From positions 13,605,735 through 13,669,734 of the forward strand of contig OX638135.1 in the NCBI GenBank assembly GCA_951804985.1: DNA of 64,000 nucleotides, written 5' to 3'. Below, one piece after another: positions 35,664 through 49,061 of this stretch. Made by a program: the position numbers and the translations under genes. Positions within the stretch are counted from its first letter, which is position 1; each line of letters opens with the position of its first letter. Source of the DNA: Dryomyza anilis (Eukaryota > Arthropoda > Insecta > Diptera > Dryomyzidae). The notes under the pieces are model-generated. The model had not been told where the DNA came from, searched no databases, and saw only the letters and a program-made list of their open reading frames with translations.

Positions 35664-37751
35664 CAAGGATTGAAACCGTAACCGAAACCGATATCTGTTT
35701 AAAACCGTTTCATTTTTAAAACCGTTATACGAAAATCAGAAATAAACCGATATCAAAAACCGAAATAAACGGTTTCGGTTTTATACCGGTTTAAAACGGT
35801 TTTTAAAAAAGTATAAAAAAAACAGAAAAACATATTTTATTTTATATAGGGGCCATTCCACACCAAATCGACCAGCGGTTGGAACTCATGTAACTCATGA
35901 AATTTGCACAGGGCATCGTAACTTCTAAACTTGAACATGTGGCCCGTGGTAATAACCCATTCACTTCAAAATGAATGTCCTTAAAAAGGACCCTTTTTAA
36001 AATTCTGAAAAAAAAAACATATTTTGGTTGATTTAAAATTAATCTTCATGCCAAATTTCAAGATGGTATTTTGATGGCATCATATTTTAAACATTTTTTT
36101 TTTTTAAGTTTTACATATTTTTGTATTGAAAAAAAATATTTTTTTTTCAGAAGTAAAATTTGCAATAATTTTTAAATGATTTTGTAACTCTGATTTCGAA
36201 AATGGCGTCAGTTTCATCAAATTGTCTCTCGTTATTGAGATATATACCATTTTTCGAAAATCGTAAAAACTATATGACAAAATCAATATCTCAAGAACTA
36301 GATTGAATATGATAAAACTGACTTCATTTTAAAAATAAAATTTTTCTATACAAAAAATAAATAAACATTTAGAAAATTATTTTTTAAAATATGATGCCTT
36401 CAAAATACCATCTTGAAATTTATAATAAATTGACGAAAACTTAGGATTTTTTTAAGAATTTTAAAAAGGGTTCTTTTTATGGACATCAATTTTTAAATGC
36501 AAGGATAATGACCACGGACCACATGTTCTCGTTTAGAAGTCACAACTGACTTTTTCTAAAAGCCTGTTCTATTAGCTTTAAAACGAGTTCCTAGCATTTC
36601 TAGTTCAAGAGATATTTAAATATGAACAACAATACAAAAGTGATTTTTGGCCCTTTTTTCCAACTTTGATCCACTGTATCTCTGGAAGTAGTGGTCGGAA
36701 AAAAAAAATGGTTAGTGCATGTCGCAAAAAAGGTAAAATCTCAAATTTGACTTTTTTTGGTCGATTTGGTGTGGAATGGCCCATAGAATTGTGTTTTTTT
36801 TTCATTAATTTGTGTAGCGGTAAATCGAATTAGCAACAAAACACCAGCAACTCATTGTTAAAAAATGATTTAATTTTTAATGATATTGTTTTTTTATTTA
36901 TTGTATAAGTAAAATATATAGGGACAAGTGGGGTAAAGTGGGAAAAGTTTAGAAAAGTTCATTTGAATAATTATTGAATTATTTTAAAGGATCTTTTCAA
37001 TATAATACCATTTAAGGGTCCTTTAATTGATTTTTGAGTGATTTTTCAAAACAGCTCAATTTTGTAAATATATATTAAGGATAAAAGAATTATAATAAGA
37101 TAATAAAAAAACAATGGTAATGCAAGAAAAAAATTTTTTAGAAAAAAAAGTAAAATTATTAAAATCTCAGTAACTACTTAAGAAAATACGAAATATAAAG
37201 TGCAAGTTCGAACATTACAAGTATACAGGCTGATATTGCAGTTCAAATATTATTTAATGGATGGAAATTGTACAAAATTCTTCTTCTTTTCATGAAGTTT
37301 AAGACAATTACCGATGTATTCTTGCTGCTCTTGTTTAAGGTTCGCTTCTCGGCTCACTTTGGCAATTCAGATCATATCTCAGGTGAAGTCAAAATGTTGC
37401 TTTCATTGGCTTGTGGCCACGATTGAAATTGTTTCTTGGCGAAATCAATTAAATAATTCATATAACACAATATTTTCACTAGAATAAAAACAAACATTGT
37501 TTAAATAAGGTTTCCCACTTTAACCCAATATCACAAATTGAACATAATTTAGCACCATATAAACAATGTTAAATTATTTGAAAAATATGGAAAAAAGAAA
37601 TTTTATACAAAAACCGAAATCAAACCTGAAACCGTAACTTGGAACCGGTATACCGAAACCGTTTCGTTATAAAAGCTTAAAACCGTAACCGAAACCGAAA
37701 CGCGGAAAAAACCGAAATCGAAACCGTTATTCGTTTAGGTTTCAATCCTTG
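35664..37751. mobile_element. hAT-e, unit 1 (2,088 bp)
   Basis: Perfect 14-bp ends CAAGGATTGAAACC and perfect 8-bp duplication AGTGTAAT (35656-35663, 37752-37759). Both ends carry arrays of CCGAAACCG / CCGTAACCG motifs. No transposase frame. The GGGCCATTCC element is nested at 35850-36782. Confidence 0.92.
35850..36782. mobile_element. GGGCCATTCC inverted-repeat element, unit 1 (933 bp)
   Basis: GGGCCATTCCACACC ends in inverted orientation, flanked by ATAG (35846-35849, 36783-36786). The hAT-e copy at 46399 lacks the insertion and reads TTTTATATAGAAGTTC there, which supports a 4-bp duplication. About 200 bp near the left is deleted relative to unit 2. Confidence 0.8.
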
Positions 37752-37757
37752 AGTGTA

Positions 37758-38667
37758 ATGATAACAGAAATTTGACCAAGACGAAATTTTGAGGTTTGCC
37801 AACCTGACATTCAAGACTGGTCACACCGCATTTTCACCGACGGCTCCAGAACCGATCAGGGATCTAGTGCTAGAGTGTTTGTGGAACCGGATGACCGCAG
37901 ACTTCACTTCACCTTAGGCGACAATGCCTCGGTATTTCAAGCCGATGTTTATGCTATTCTTATGGCTATGGACTACATTGCGGATAATAGATGACAGAAC
38001 AGAGCAATATCTGTTTGCAGCGATAGTCAAGCTGCTCTTATGGCTTTGACAACCTGGTCATGACATCCAAAATTGTACGTCAATGCAGATCACATCTCAA
38101 TTGTGTTGGTAAATACAATACACTGAAACTGATTTGGGTGCCGGGCCATAAAGGAATTTCGGGAAATGAATCAACTGACGAACTAGCACGTGCTGGATCT
38201 GGGATAATCCATTTGGACCAGAGCCTGAGCTTGGACTACCTGCATCTATTGGAAAATTCGCCATCAGCACTTGGGTCGCATCCGCACACAAGAGCAGATG
38301 GCTGAACGAGACGAAATGCAGATTCTCCAAGCTCATGACACCGACGATAACCAAAAGATTGGCCTCGTTTCTACTTTCCTTATGTAGAAAGGAGTGCAGA
38401 AAAGTGAGGGGACTTCTAACGGGACACAACGCATGTGAAAAACAAATGAACGCAATCGGCCTGGCCGAAACAAACTGGCCGAAGAAACTGGCCGAAGAAA
38501 CTGGCACCACAGAGGAGCTTCACTCTTTATCACACAATAGCCTTCTTCGATTCAACATCTAAGAATCTAAGAAATAACATTAAAATCAGGGAACTGGGTC
38601 ACAGTACAATGGATATAACCCTGTCTGAGTGCTGTGGCTCTATTTTTATCCCACAAAAACAAAAAAA
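37758..38667 (+). pseudogene. LINE RNase H fragment, unit 2
   Basis: As unit 1 but lacking 30 bases (10 codons between QDW and SHRIF) and with an extra stop (TGA near 37772). It shares the inactivating TGA after YIADNR, so the LINE was dead before duplication. WVPGHKGISGNESTDELA lies in the frame at 38060-38305. Confidence 0.8.
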
Positions 38668-39253
38668 AATTTTACTGCATTTCTGTCTTTTCAGCACCAG
38701 AAATTAAATTGAATATTCTTATTTATTTGGAAACTCAAAGAAAAATGTTTTTAATTAGACGTGTCCAGTGTAATCGACAAAAATCAAGAATTTTGTATTA
38801 ATGTATAGTATACAAAATTTACTAATTACTTCAAATAAATACAATTATGAATATTGAAAATTGTAAAAGATATGCATTCGATAGATACGATGTCGAATGT
38901 CCGCATTCAGCGACCCCAACAGCTGTAAGATTGCTTTACTTTTATTGAATGCAACGCTACCACATCTGTTAATTTAAAAATAATTTAAAACTCTTTAATT
39001 GATTGAAACCATATTTTTCCAATTTAAATTCCATTTTTGTTTATAAATATTTAAGTTAAAAAAAACTCTGTTCAATTACAAAAATATGGACGCTTTTCTC
39101 CAGTGAAAGCTTCTATAACCATGATCAATATACATTCCTTAATCACTTAATATCCTAGTTTTTGGTTTATTGGGACCAATCCAGTTTTAATAGCTACCGG
39201 ACTAGTTTATAGAGAGCAATACTAGCTAGGGATCACGCTGATTCAAGCGTAGC

Positions 39254-40045
39254 CACTCAATATGCCAAATTGTAAGCGTTAGAAAAAATTATTATAATTG
39301 CCTTTAAGGTTAGTGTGTCTTTCAAATCAGTTTCAAATATAAAATAAGTGCTATTTTGTTTACTCTGTATTTGAAAATGATTTGATAATAACATTACCAA
39401 AAAGGGCAGGAAAAATTAGGAACAAAAATGTAGCGTCGCTACAAAAATTATAACATAACAACGCGCGTCCAAATCTAATAGCTTACCGAAATCTATTAGT
39501 GTATGGACTTCTCTGAATATTTAAAACAATATACCGACCGCCCCCGAAAACCTTGAATAGGCTCCAGAATGGTATTCTAGAGCTTGAAACATACAAGCTT
39601 ACAAAAAAAACACGACTACCACATTTGGATGCTGACATCGATTTCCTGCAGCTGTCTGTACGCTCGGGGTTGAACAATACGATATTGGTTGGATGACATA
39701 GAACGGGATAATTAATTAAAAAATGCCCTTTTTGTTGTCCTATATGAGGATCCTCTTTTTTTACTTATTTTGTAGGATTAAGTCAATATTTAAAAGCAAA
39801 AAACTAAATGTTGGTTAATTTGGTATCGAGTTGAAAATAAGGATAAATCTTGATTTGAAGCTAATGTTGAATTAGTGTTGATATTAATTATAGAATGAAG
39901 AATTTTCAAGTTTAGATTGCGCTACTGGTTTTATTATGAAAGCTATGAATCTTAAATTTAGGTCAAAGGTTTTTCAAATCTGAACTTCAATTCTATGATT
40001 TGAAAGTAATGATAGATTTCAAAGCATTCTCCAGTGAATATTAAA
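39254..40045. repeat. Foldback-arm fragment, unit 2
   Basis: As 34451-35205, with the AAGTCAATATTTAAAAGC segment present (about 39780-39822). Confidence 0.75.
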
Positions 40046-40080
40046 TTATTTATAATATATAACAATAATTACAATTAACC

Positions 40081-40190
40081 AACGTTGCGACCACCGTAAA
40101 TAAGTCCGAAAAGCCGTAGTCGGGCCGGTAAATCGCGTTACATTTGGGCTTGATGAAGGACCGCACCTACAACAGCAGCAACTGCAGAAC
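40081..40190 (+). other. GC-richer segment X-left, unit 2
   Basis: Same as 35241-35349 with a few substitutions (GGACCGCACCTACAACAGC); ends in TGCAGAAC before the hAT-d end at 40191. Confidence 0.45.
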
Positions 40191-40493
40191 CAGGGGCGGA
40201 TCCAGAAGTATGATTTGGGGGGGGTCATTTGATTTTTTTGCGCCTTTCTTCCAATTTTTTCTAAAATGCGCCCCAAAAATCCGGTGCACCTACATATTTG
40301 GTCATATAGGTACTCAAATGAATGGTAATAATGCAACATTTGTAATTATATGGTCATTTTTATGATAGCGATTAGAATTTGTAATTATGTAAAAAATAAA
40401 AAAAAAACCCAACAATTAATTATAATATTTCGTTGGGAAGTTATATCGAGGAAGCACCGCAGGCGACATTTTATTTTGAAATAATAGTGTAAT
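40191..40493. mobile_element. hAT-d left end, unit 2
   Basis: CAGGGGCGGATCCAGAAG preceded by TGCAGAAC (40183-40190); interrupted by hAT-e at 40494. Confidence 0.8.
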
Positions 40494-42822
40494 CAAGGAT
40501 TGAAACCGTAACCGATATCCGTTTAAAACCGTTTCATTTTTAAAACCGTTATACGAAAATCAGAAATAAACCGATATCCAAAACCGAAATAAACGGTTTC
40601 GGTTTTATACCGGTTTAAAACGGTTTTTAAAAAAGTATAAAAAAAAACAGAAAAACATATTTTATTTTATATAGGGGCCATTCCACACCGAATCAACCAG
40701 CGGTTGGAACTTATGTTCTTCGATTTCAATGAAATTTGCACAGCTGATAAAGGGCATCGAGGCATTGGTCAATTTTTGTTTTTTATTTTCGCCCACTACT
40801 TCCAGAGATACAGTGATTCAAATTTACAAAAAATAGGAAAAATAACACTTTCATATGGTTGTTCATATTTCAATATCTCTTAAAGTTTAAATACCAGAAA
40901 CTGCGTTGATGGCTCGTTTTAAAGCTAATAGAACAAGCTTTTATACCAATTAAGTTGTAACTTCTAAACTTGAACATGTGGCCCGTGGTAATAACCATTC
41001 ACATCAAAATGAATGTACTTAAAAAGGACCCTTTTTAATATTCTGAAAAAAAAACACATATTTTGGTTGATTTAATATAAATCTTCATGCCAAATTTCAA
41101 GATGGTATTTTGATGGCATCATATTTTAAAAATTATTTTTTTTAAAGTTTTACATATTTTTTGTATTGAAAAAAAATATTTTTTTTTTCAGAAGTAAAAT
41201 TTGCAATAATTTTTTAATGATTTTGTAACTCTGATTTCGAAAATGGCGTCAGTTTCATCAAATTGTCTCTCGTTATTGAGATATATACCATTTTTCGAAA
41301 ATCGTAAAAACTATATGACAAAATCAATATCTCAAGAACTAGATTGAATATGATAAAACTGACTTCATTTTAAAAATAAAATTTTTCTATACAAAAAATA
41401 AATAAACATTTAGAAAATTATTTTTTTAAATATGATGCCTTCAAAATACCATCTTGAAATTTTGCATGAACATTTATAATAAATTGACGAAAACTTAGGA
41501 TTTTTTTAAGAATTTTAAAAAGGGTTCTTTTTATGGACATCAATTTTTAAATGCAAGGATAATGACCACGGTCCACATGTTCTCGTTTAGAAGTCACAAC
41601 TGACTTTTTCTAAAAGCCTGTTCTATTAGCTTTAAAACGAGTTCCTAGCATTTCTAGTTCAAGAGATATTTAAATATGAACAACAATACAAAAGTGATTT
41701 TTGGCCCTTTTTTCCAACTTTGATCCACTGTATCTCTGGAAGTAGTGGTCGGAAAAAAAAATGGTTAGTGCATGTCGCAAAAAAGGTAAAATCTCAAATT
41801 TGACTTTTTTTGGTCGATTTGGTGTGGAATGGCCCATAGAATTGTGTTTTTTTTTCATTAATTTGTGTAGCGGTAAATCGAATTAGCAACAAAACACCAG
41901 CAACCCATTGTTAAAAAATGATTTAATTTTTAATGATATTGTTTTTTTATTTATTGTATAAGTAAAATATATAGGGACAAGTGGGGTAAAGTGGGAAAAG
42001 TTTAGAAAAGTTCATTTGAATAATTATTGAATTATTTTAAAGGATCTTTTCAATATAATACCATTTAAGGGTCCTTTAATTGATTTTTGTGTGATTTTTC
42101 AAAACAGCTCAATTTTGTAAATATATATTAAGAATAAAAGAATTATAATAAGATAATAAAAAAACAATGGTAATGCAAGAAAAAAATTTTTTAGAAAAAA
42201 AAGTAAAATTATTAAAATCTCAGTAACTACTTAAGAAAATACGAAATATAAAGTGCAAGTTCGACAAGTTCGAACATTACAAGTATACAGGCTGATATTG
42301 CAGTTCAAAATTTATTTTATGGATGGAAATTGTACAAAATTCTTCTTCTTCTTTTCATGAAGTTTAAGACAATTACCGATGTATTCTTGCTGCTCTTGTT
42401 TAAGGTTCGCTTCTCGGCTCACTTTGGCAATTCAGATCATATCTCAGGTGAAGTCAAAATGTTGCTTTCATTGGCTTGTGGCCACGATTGAAATTGTTTC
42501 TTGGCGAAATCAATTAAATAATTCATATAACACAATATTTTCACTAGAATAAAAACAAACATTGTTTAAATAAGGTTTCCCACTTTAACCCAATATCACA
42601 AATTGAACATAACTTAGCACCATATAAACAATGTTAAATTATTTGAAAAATATGGAAAAATGAAATTTTATACAAAAACCGAAATCAAACCTGAAACCGT
42701 AACTTGGAACCGGTATACCGAAACCGTTTCGTTATAAAAACTTAAAACCGAAACCGTAACCGAAACCGAAACGCGGAAAAAACCGAAATCGAAACCGTTA
42801 TTCGTTTAGGTTTCAATCCTTG
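40494..42822. mobile_element. hAT-e, unit 2 (2,329 bp)
   Basis: CAAGGATTGAAACC ends with AGTGTAAT at 40486-40493 and 42823-42830. Longer than unit 1 because the nested GGGCCATTCC element is full length. Confidence 0.92.
40675..41835. mobile_element. GGGCCATTCC inverted-repeat element, unit 2 (1,161 bp)
   Basis: The fullest copy in the window. The left arm keeps the segment with CCACTACTTCCAGAGATACA, which mirrors TGTATCTCTGGAAGTAGTGG on the right; units 1 and 3 lost it. Most of the element is self-complementary. Confidence 0.85.
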
Positions 42823-42828
42823 AGTGTA

Positions 42829-43738
42829 ATGATAACAGAAATTTGACCAAGACGAAATTTTGAGGTTTGCCAACCTGACATTCAAGACTGGTCACACCGC
42901 ATTTTCACCGACGGCTCCAGAACCGATCAGGGATCTAGTGCTAGAGTGTTTGTGGAACCGGATGACCGCAGACTTCACTTCACCTTAGGCGACAATGCCT
43001 CGGTATTTCAAGCCGATGTTTATGCTATTCTTATGGCTATGGACTACATTGCGGATAATAGATGACAGAACAGAGCAATATCTGTTTGCAGCGATAGTCA
43101 AGCTGCTCTTATGGCTTTGACAACCTGGTCATGACATCCAAAATTGTACGTCAATGCAGATCACATCTCAATTGTGTTGGTAAATACAATACACTGAAAC
43201 TGATTTGGGTGCCGGGCCATAAAGGAATTTCGGGAAATGAATCAACTGACGAACTAGCACGTGCTGGATCTGGGATAATCCATTTGGACCAGAGCCTGAG
43301 CTTGGACTACCTGCATCTATTGGAAAATTCGCCATCAGCACTTGGGTCGCATCCGCACACAAGAGCAGATGGCTGAACGAGACGAAATGCAGATTCTCCA
43401 AGCTCATGACACCGACGATAACCAAAAGATTGGCCTCGTTTCTACTTCCCTCATGTAGAAAGGAGTGCAAAAAAGTGAGGGGACTTCTAACGGGACACAA
43501 CGCATGTGAAAAACAAATGAACGCAATCGGCCTGGCCGAAAGAAACTGGCCGAAGAAACTGGCCGAAGAAACTGGCACCACAGAGGAGCTTCACTCTTTA
43601 TCACACAATAGCCTTCTTCGATTCAACATCTAAGAATCTAAGAAATAACATTAAAATCAGGGAACTGGGTCACAGTACAATGGATATAACCCTGTCTGAG
43701 TGCTGTGGCTCTATTTTTATCCCACAAAAACAAAAAAA
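42829..43738 (+). pseudogene. LINE RNase H fragment, unit 3
   Basis: Shares with unit 2 the 30-bp deletion, the extra stop and the SSARVF change; has a few private substitutions (ASFLLPSCRKECKKV in place of ASFLLSLCRKECRKV). Non-functional. Confidence 0.8.
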
Positions 43739-44323
43739 AATGTTACTGCATTTCTGACTTTTCAGCACCAGAAATTAAATTGATTATTCTTATTTATTTG
43801 GAAACTCAAAGAAAAATGTTTTTAACTAGACGTGTCCAGTGTAATCGACAAAAATCAAGAATTTTGTATTAATGTATTGTATACAAAATTTACTAATTAC
43901 TTCAAATAAATACAATTATGAATATTGAAAATTGTAAAAGATATGCATTCGATAGATACGATGTCGAATGTCCGCATTCAGCGACCCCAACAGCTGTAAG
44001 ACTGCTTTACTTTTATTGAATGCAACGCTACCACATCTGTTAATTTAAAAATAATTTAAAACTCTTTATTGATTGAAACCATATTTTTCCAATTTAAATT
44101 CCATTTTTGTTTATAAATATTTAAGTTAAAAAAAACTCTGTTCAATTACAAAAATATGGACGCTTTTCTCCAGTGAAAGCTTCTATAACCATGATCAATA
44201 TACATTCCTTAATCACTTAATATCCTGGTTTTTGGTTTATTGGGACCAATCCAGTTTTAATAGCTACCGGACTAGTTTATAGAGAGCAATACTAGCTAGG
44301 GATCACGCTGATTCAAGCGTAGC

Positions 44324-45115
44324 CACTCAATATGCCAAATTGTAAGCGTTAGAAAAAATTATTATAATTGCCTTTAAGGTTAGTGTGTCTTTCAAATCAG
44401 TTTCAAATATAAAATAAGTGCTATTTTGTTTACTCTGTATTTAAAAATGATTTGATAATAACATTACCAAAAAGGGCAGAGAAAATTAGGAACAAAAATG
44501 TAGCGTCGCTACAAAAATTATAACATAACAACGCGCGTCCAAATCTAATAGCTTACCGAAATCTAATAGTGTATGGACTTCTCTGAATATTTAAAACAAT
44601 ATACCGACCGCCCCCGAAAACCTTGAATAGGCTCCAGAATGGTATTCTAGAGCTTGAAACATACAAGCTTACAAAAAAAACACGACTACCACATTTGGAT
44701 GCTAACATCGATTTCCTGCAGCTGTCTGTACGCTCGGGGTTGAACAATACGATATTGGTTGGATGACATAGAACGGGATAATTAATTAAAAAATGCCCTT
44801 TTTGTTGTCCTATATGAGGATCCTCTTTTTTTAATTATTTTGTAGGATTAAGTCAATATTTAAAAGCAAAAAACTAAATGTTGGTTAATTTGGTATCGAG
44901 TTGAAAATAAGGATAAATCTTGATTTGAAGCTAATGTTGAATTAGTGTTGATATTAATTATAGAATGAAGAATTTTCAAGTTAAGATTGCGCTACTGGTT
45001 TTATTATGAAAGCTATGATTCTTAAATTTAGGTCAAAGGTTTTTCAAATCTGAACTTCAACTCTATGATTTGAAAGTAATGATAGATTTCAAAGCATTCT
45101 CAAGTGAATATTAAA
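44324..45115. repeat. Foldback-arm fragment, unit 3
   Basis: As units 1 and 2; carries the AAGTCAATATTTAAAAGC segment like unit 2. Confidence 0.75.
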
Positions 45116-45150
45116 TTATTTATAATATATAACAATAATTACAATTAACC

Positions 45151-45260
45151 AACGTTGCGACCACCGTAAATAAGTCCGAAAAGCCGTAGTCGGGCCGGTA
45201 AATCGCGTTACTTTTGGGCTTGATGAAGGACCGCACCTACAACAGCAGCAACTGCAGAAC
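45151..45260 (+). other. GC-richer segment X-left, unit 3
   Basis: Copy adjacent to the hAT-d insertion that still has its right end. Ends in TGCAGAAC (45253-45260), matched by TGCAGAAC at 55240-55247. Confidence 0.5.
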
Positions 45261-45562
45261 CAGGGGCGGATCCAGAAGTATGATTTGGGGGGGTCATTTG
45301 ATTTTTTTGCGCCTTTCTTCCAATTTTTTCTAAAATGCGCCCCAAATATCCGGTGCACCTACATATTTGGTCATATAGGTACTCAAATGAATGGTAATAA
45401 TGCAACATTTGTAATTATATGGTCATTTTTATGATAGCGATTAGAATTTGTAATTATGTAAAAAATAAAAAAAAAACCCAACAATTAATTATAATATTTC
45501 GTTGGGAAGTTATATCGAGGAAGCACCGCAGGCGACATTTTATTTTGAAATAATAGTGTAAT

Positions 45563-46354
45563 CAAGGATTGAAACCGTAACCGATATCCGTTTAAAACCG
45601 TTTCATTTTTAAAACCGTTATACGAAAATCAGAAATAAACCGATATCCAAAACCGAAATAAACGGTTTCGGTTTTATACCGGTTTAAAACGGTTTTTAAA
45701 AAAGTATAAAAAAAACAGAAAAACATATTTTATTTTATATAGGGGCCATTCCACACCAAATCGACCAGCGGTTGGAACTCATGTAACTCATGAAATTTGC
45801 ACAGGGCATCGTAACTTCTAAACTTGAACATGTGGCCCGTGGTAATAACCCATACACTTCAAAATGAATGTCCTTAAAAAGGACCCTTTTTAAAATTCTG
45901 AAAAAAAAAACATATTTTGGTTGATTTAATATAAATCTTCATGCCAAATTTCAAGATGGTATTTTGATGGCATCATATTTTAAAAATTATTTTTTTTTAA
46001 GTTTTACATATTTTTTGTATTGAAAAAAAATATTTTTTTTTTCAGAAGTAAAATTTGCAATAATTTTTAAATGATTTTGTAACTCTGATTTCGAAAATGG
46101 CGTCAGTTTCATCAAATTGTCTCTCGTTATTGAGATATATACCATTTTTCGAAAATCGTAAAAACTATATGACAAAATCAATATCTCAAGAACTAGATTG
46201 AATATGATAAAACTGACTTCATTTTAAAAATAAAATTTTTCTATACAAAAAATAAATAAACATTTAGAAAATTATTTTTTAAAATATGATGCCTTCAAAA
46301 TACAATCTTGAAATTTTGCATGAACATTTATAATAAATTGACAAAAACTTAGGA
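45563..46354. mobile_element. hAT-e, unit 3, truncated
   Basis: CAAGGATTGAAACC after AGTGTAAT (45555-45562). Contains the left part of the GGGCCATTCC element (from 45743) and breaks off at 46354. Confidence 0.85.
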
Positions 46355-47575
46355 CCAAAATGTTGTTGAAGAGGAAAACAAGAATTTCTGGTTAAAATCA
46401 AGGATTGAAACCGTAACCGAAACCGAAACCGATATCCGTTTAAAACCGTTTCATTTTTAAAACCGAAACCGTAACCGAAATCCTTATACGAAAATCAGAA
46501 ATAAACCGATATCCAAAACCGATATAAACGGTTTCGGTTTTATATCGGTTTAAAACCGTTTTTAAAAAAGTATAAAAAGAAAAAGAATATTTTATTTTAT
46601 ATAGAAGTTCTTAAGTAAAATATCATTAATTAAAATTTGGAGTTCCCAAAATAAACATTTTTGGTTGAACAAAAATTCACATGTTGTTTTTTGAGAAACG
46701 ATATTTCCAAAACAACGGTATTTGGTCTAAAATTTGTTTTTTGTTTCATTAATCGAATTTAAACATTTCAAGTATAAGGCAGATATTTGTTTACATTAGT
46801 GATGATTAAAAATTTCTTGTTCTTGCATTTTTCTGCAAGAACAAAAGCGAGAACAAGATCGAGATTTTGCAAGAAAAAGAACAAGAGCGAGTGCAAGACT
46901 AAGACTGCAAGAAAAGGAAGACTCTTGCGTTATTTATTTATTTTGTTTTTAAGGTAATAATAATATACAAATGAATTCATGATATTACTAAATATTGAAC
47001 AACAAGTAACAATGGAAAGCGTGCAAAATATTTATGAACGTGAACAGTAATGAAGATAAGTGTTTTTTTTTTTGTTTTTGTCAATTCTAAAGAATATAAG
47101 CATCTTAAAAATTAGACCTGTGAAGCACTTTTGAAGTGGTAAATAGCTTTAAAAGTGCTTCAAAAGTCGCTTCAAAAAGATAAAATAAACAAAACAATGT
47201 TTTTTCTCTTTTCTTCGCTACGCAAGTTCGTACATCGATTGTGCATATGCACTGTGCTATGCATTACTTTTGTTTTACTTTTATATATAGTTTTTTTGTT
47301 AATTGTAAAATCATGAAGTAATAAAAAATTATATATGAACATTTTCACAGTGTGATATATTTAGCTGATTGCTTTTTATGTTTTTATTTTTTCACAAATC
47401 CGTTGATTCGTTTGAAAGTGCAACAACAACAAAAATGCGAATAAATAAAATGCGAGCAGCATCCATCCCAGCTTTTGAAAGAATATTTGGCGCGAAATTT
47501 TTTGTACCACAAAGAGAACTCGTTGTTGTTGTTGCCAACTAGAGAGCTGTACTAAATACATACAAGTAGTGTGGT

Positions 47576-47671
47576 GCCATGCGTCTGTCCGTTGGCATGC
47601 GTCTGTCTGATGTCATGCGTCTGCCCGTTGTCATGCGTCTGTCTGTTGTCATGCGTCTGTTTATTGCCATG
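47576..47671. repeat. 18-bp minisatellite GCGTCTGTCYGTTGYCAT, left arm
   Basis: Five units here; the mirrored site in the right arm (about 53113-53172) has three. Confidence 0.8.
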
Positions 47672-48355
47672 CGATGATACAGGATAGCAACGAAGAGTTG
47701 TCGTTGTGAGAGTGTGTGTATATGAATCGTTATTGTTATATTCTCTTCTTTCTGTTAGTATTCGCTTTGTAGAGTTTGAGTTTGTGTCCGCATGCTGTTC
47801 GCAAAGAAAAATGTTACTCTGTAAGATATTATTTGAGTTCTCTTGACATACGGTACGTGTAGCATACGGATTTTTTAATCTGTGACGAAAACAGAAATAT
47901 GTCAATACGAAATTTTCCTTATATTTATTGTATATGTATATCGTATAATGTATATCGTCGTTGTAGAACGAAAAGTCACCAAATACATTTTTATGAAAAA
48001 CTTAATTTTCGAGTTTGTTGATTAATATTATAAAAAGTAATTGATGCATTTTTAAAGATGAAATATCAATTGATAGATTTACATTTTCTTATCATGTGGT
48101 AAAAATGGAGATCATCGATTAAAAATTAACAGATACATAAAGATGTTTGTAAAAAATATTTAGCATTTTGAAAATGTATTTGGTGACTTTTCGTTCATTT
48201 CATTATGGCCTTGAGATTTTGAATTGTCTCGTCAACATCACTTGATTTAAACAATTATTTTTTGTTAGTTAACTCTTGTTAAAATATAATTCAAATTTTT
48301 ATGTTATTGGATTTTTTTTTTTTAGTAAAATGTTGAAGAAATTGAAAATATGGAA

Positions 48356-49011
48356 AACGAGTTGGGAAAGTTAGGTCACATGGGTAAGTTCGGTCACATG
48401 GGGCGGATTTTTATAGTCGGTCGGGCCCGACTATGGAATACCCTACACCTTTGGTGGGGATATTAATGTGGGATATTTAATTGCATACCTTTTAATTATG
48501 CTGAACCTCCCCATCCTCAGAATATTATTCATATATCAGAAATTAACGTCTTATATCCCCATAAATTAAAAAAATTATATAAAAGTATAAACAACTAAAA
48601 AAAAATTGAAAAATATAATTGGGCGGACCACGCCTATATTTAAAATATTGAAAGGCTAATATTTCATAGATTAGATTTTAATAATTTACGGATCAAATTT
48701 CCACTATGAAAACCCGGGAAATAATGAAAAAAAAGTGGGCGGATCAGGCCCATTTTTGGACCACATATTTATAGGTGAATTTTAACAATACCTTTTAAAT
48801 AATAATTTATAACTATACCTTGAATACTTTTGGAGTTATTAGTTCCGAAAGAGTTATAAAAAAGTGACTTGTATGGGAGGTGGGCGTGTCCGTTGACCGA
48901 TTTGGCTCATTTTCAAACTCAGTTCCTACTTTTGGCTAAAATATATTGAGACGCATTCATCGCATTCTGATCAGTATTTCTCAAGTTATTCTGTATTCGG
49001 ACAGCAAGACG

Positions 49012-49061
<50 letters not shown>

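Larger units (their letters stand above)
32910..37756. repeat. Tandem unit 1 (4,847 bp)
   Basis: Contains, in order: RNase H pseudogene, A/T-rich filler, foldback-arm fragment, GC-richer segment X-left, hAT-d left end at 35350, then hAT-e (35664-37751) holding the GGGCCATTCC element. It joins unit 2 at AGTGTAAT|GATAACAG. It keeps the 30-bp RNase H segment but lacks ~43 bp (around 34975) present in units 2 and 3. Confidence 0.9.
37757..42827. repeat. Tandem unit 2 (5,071 bp)
   Basis: Same order as unit 1. It carries the 30-bp RNase H deletion, the extra ATTGGGACCAATC and AAGTCAATATTTAAAAGC segments, and the full-length GGGCCATTCC element. Confidence 0.9.
42828..46354. repeat. Tandem unit 3, truncated (3,527 bp)
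   Basis: Follows unit 2 order but stops inside the GGGCCATTCC element after AACTTAGGA, where the large inverted repeat begins. The left part matches unit 2 and the right part shares the ~200-bp deletion of unit 1, a mosaic. Confidence 0.9.
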
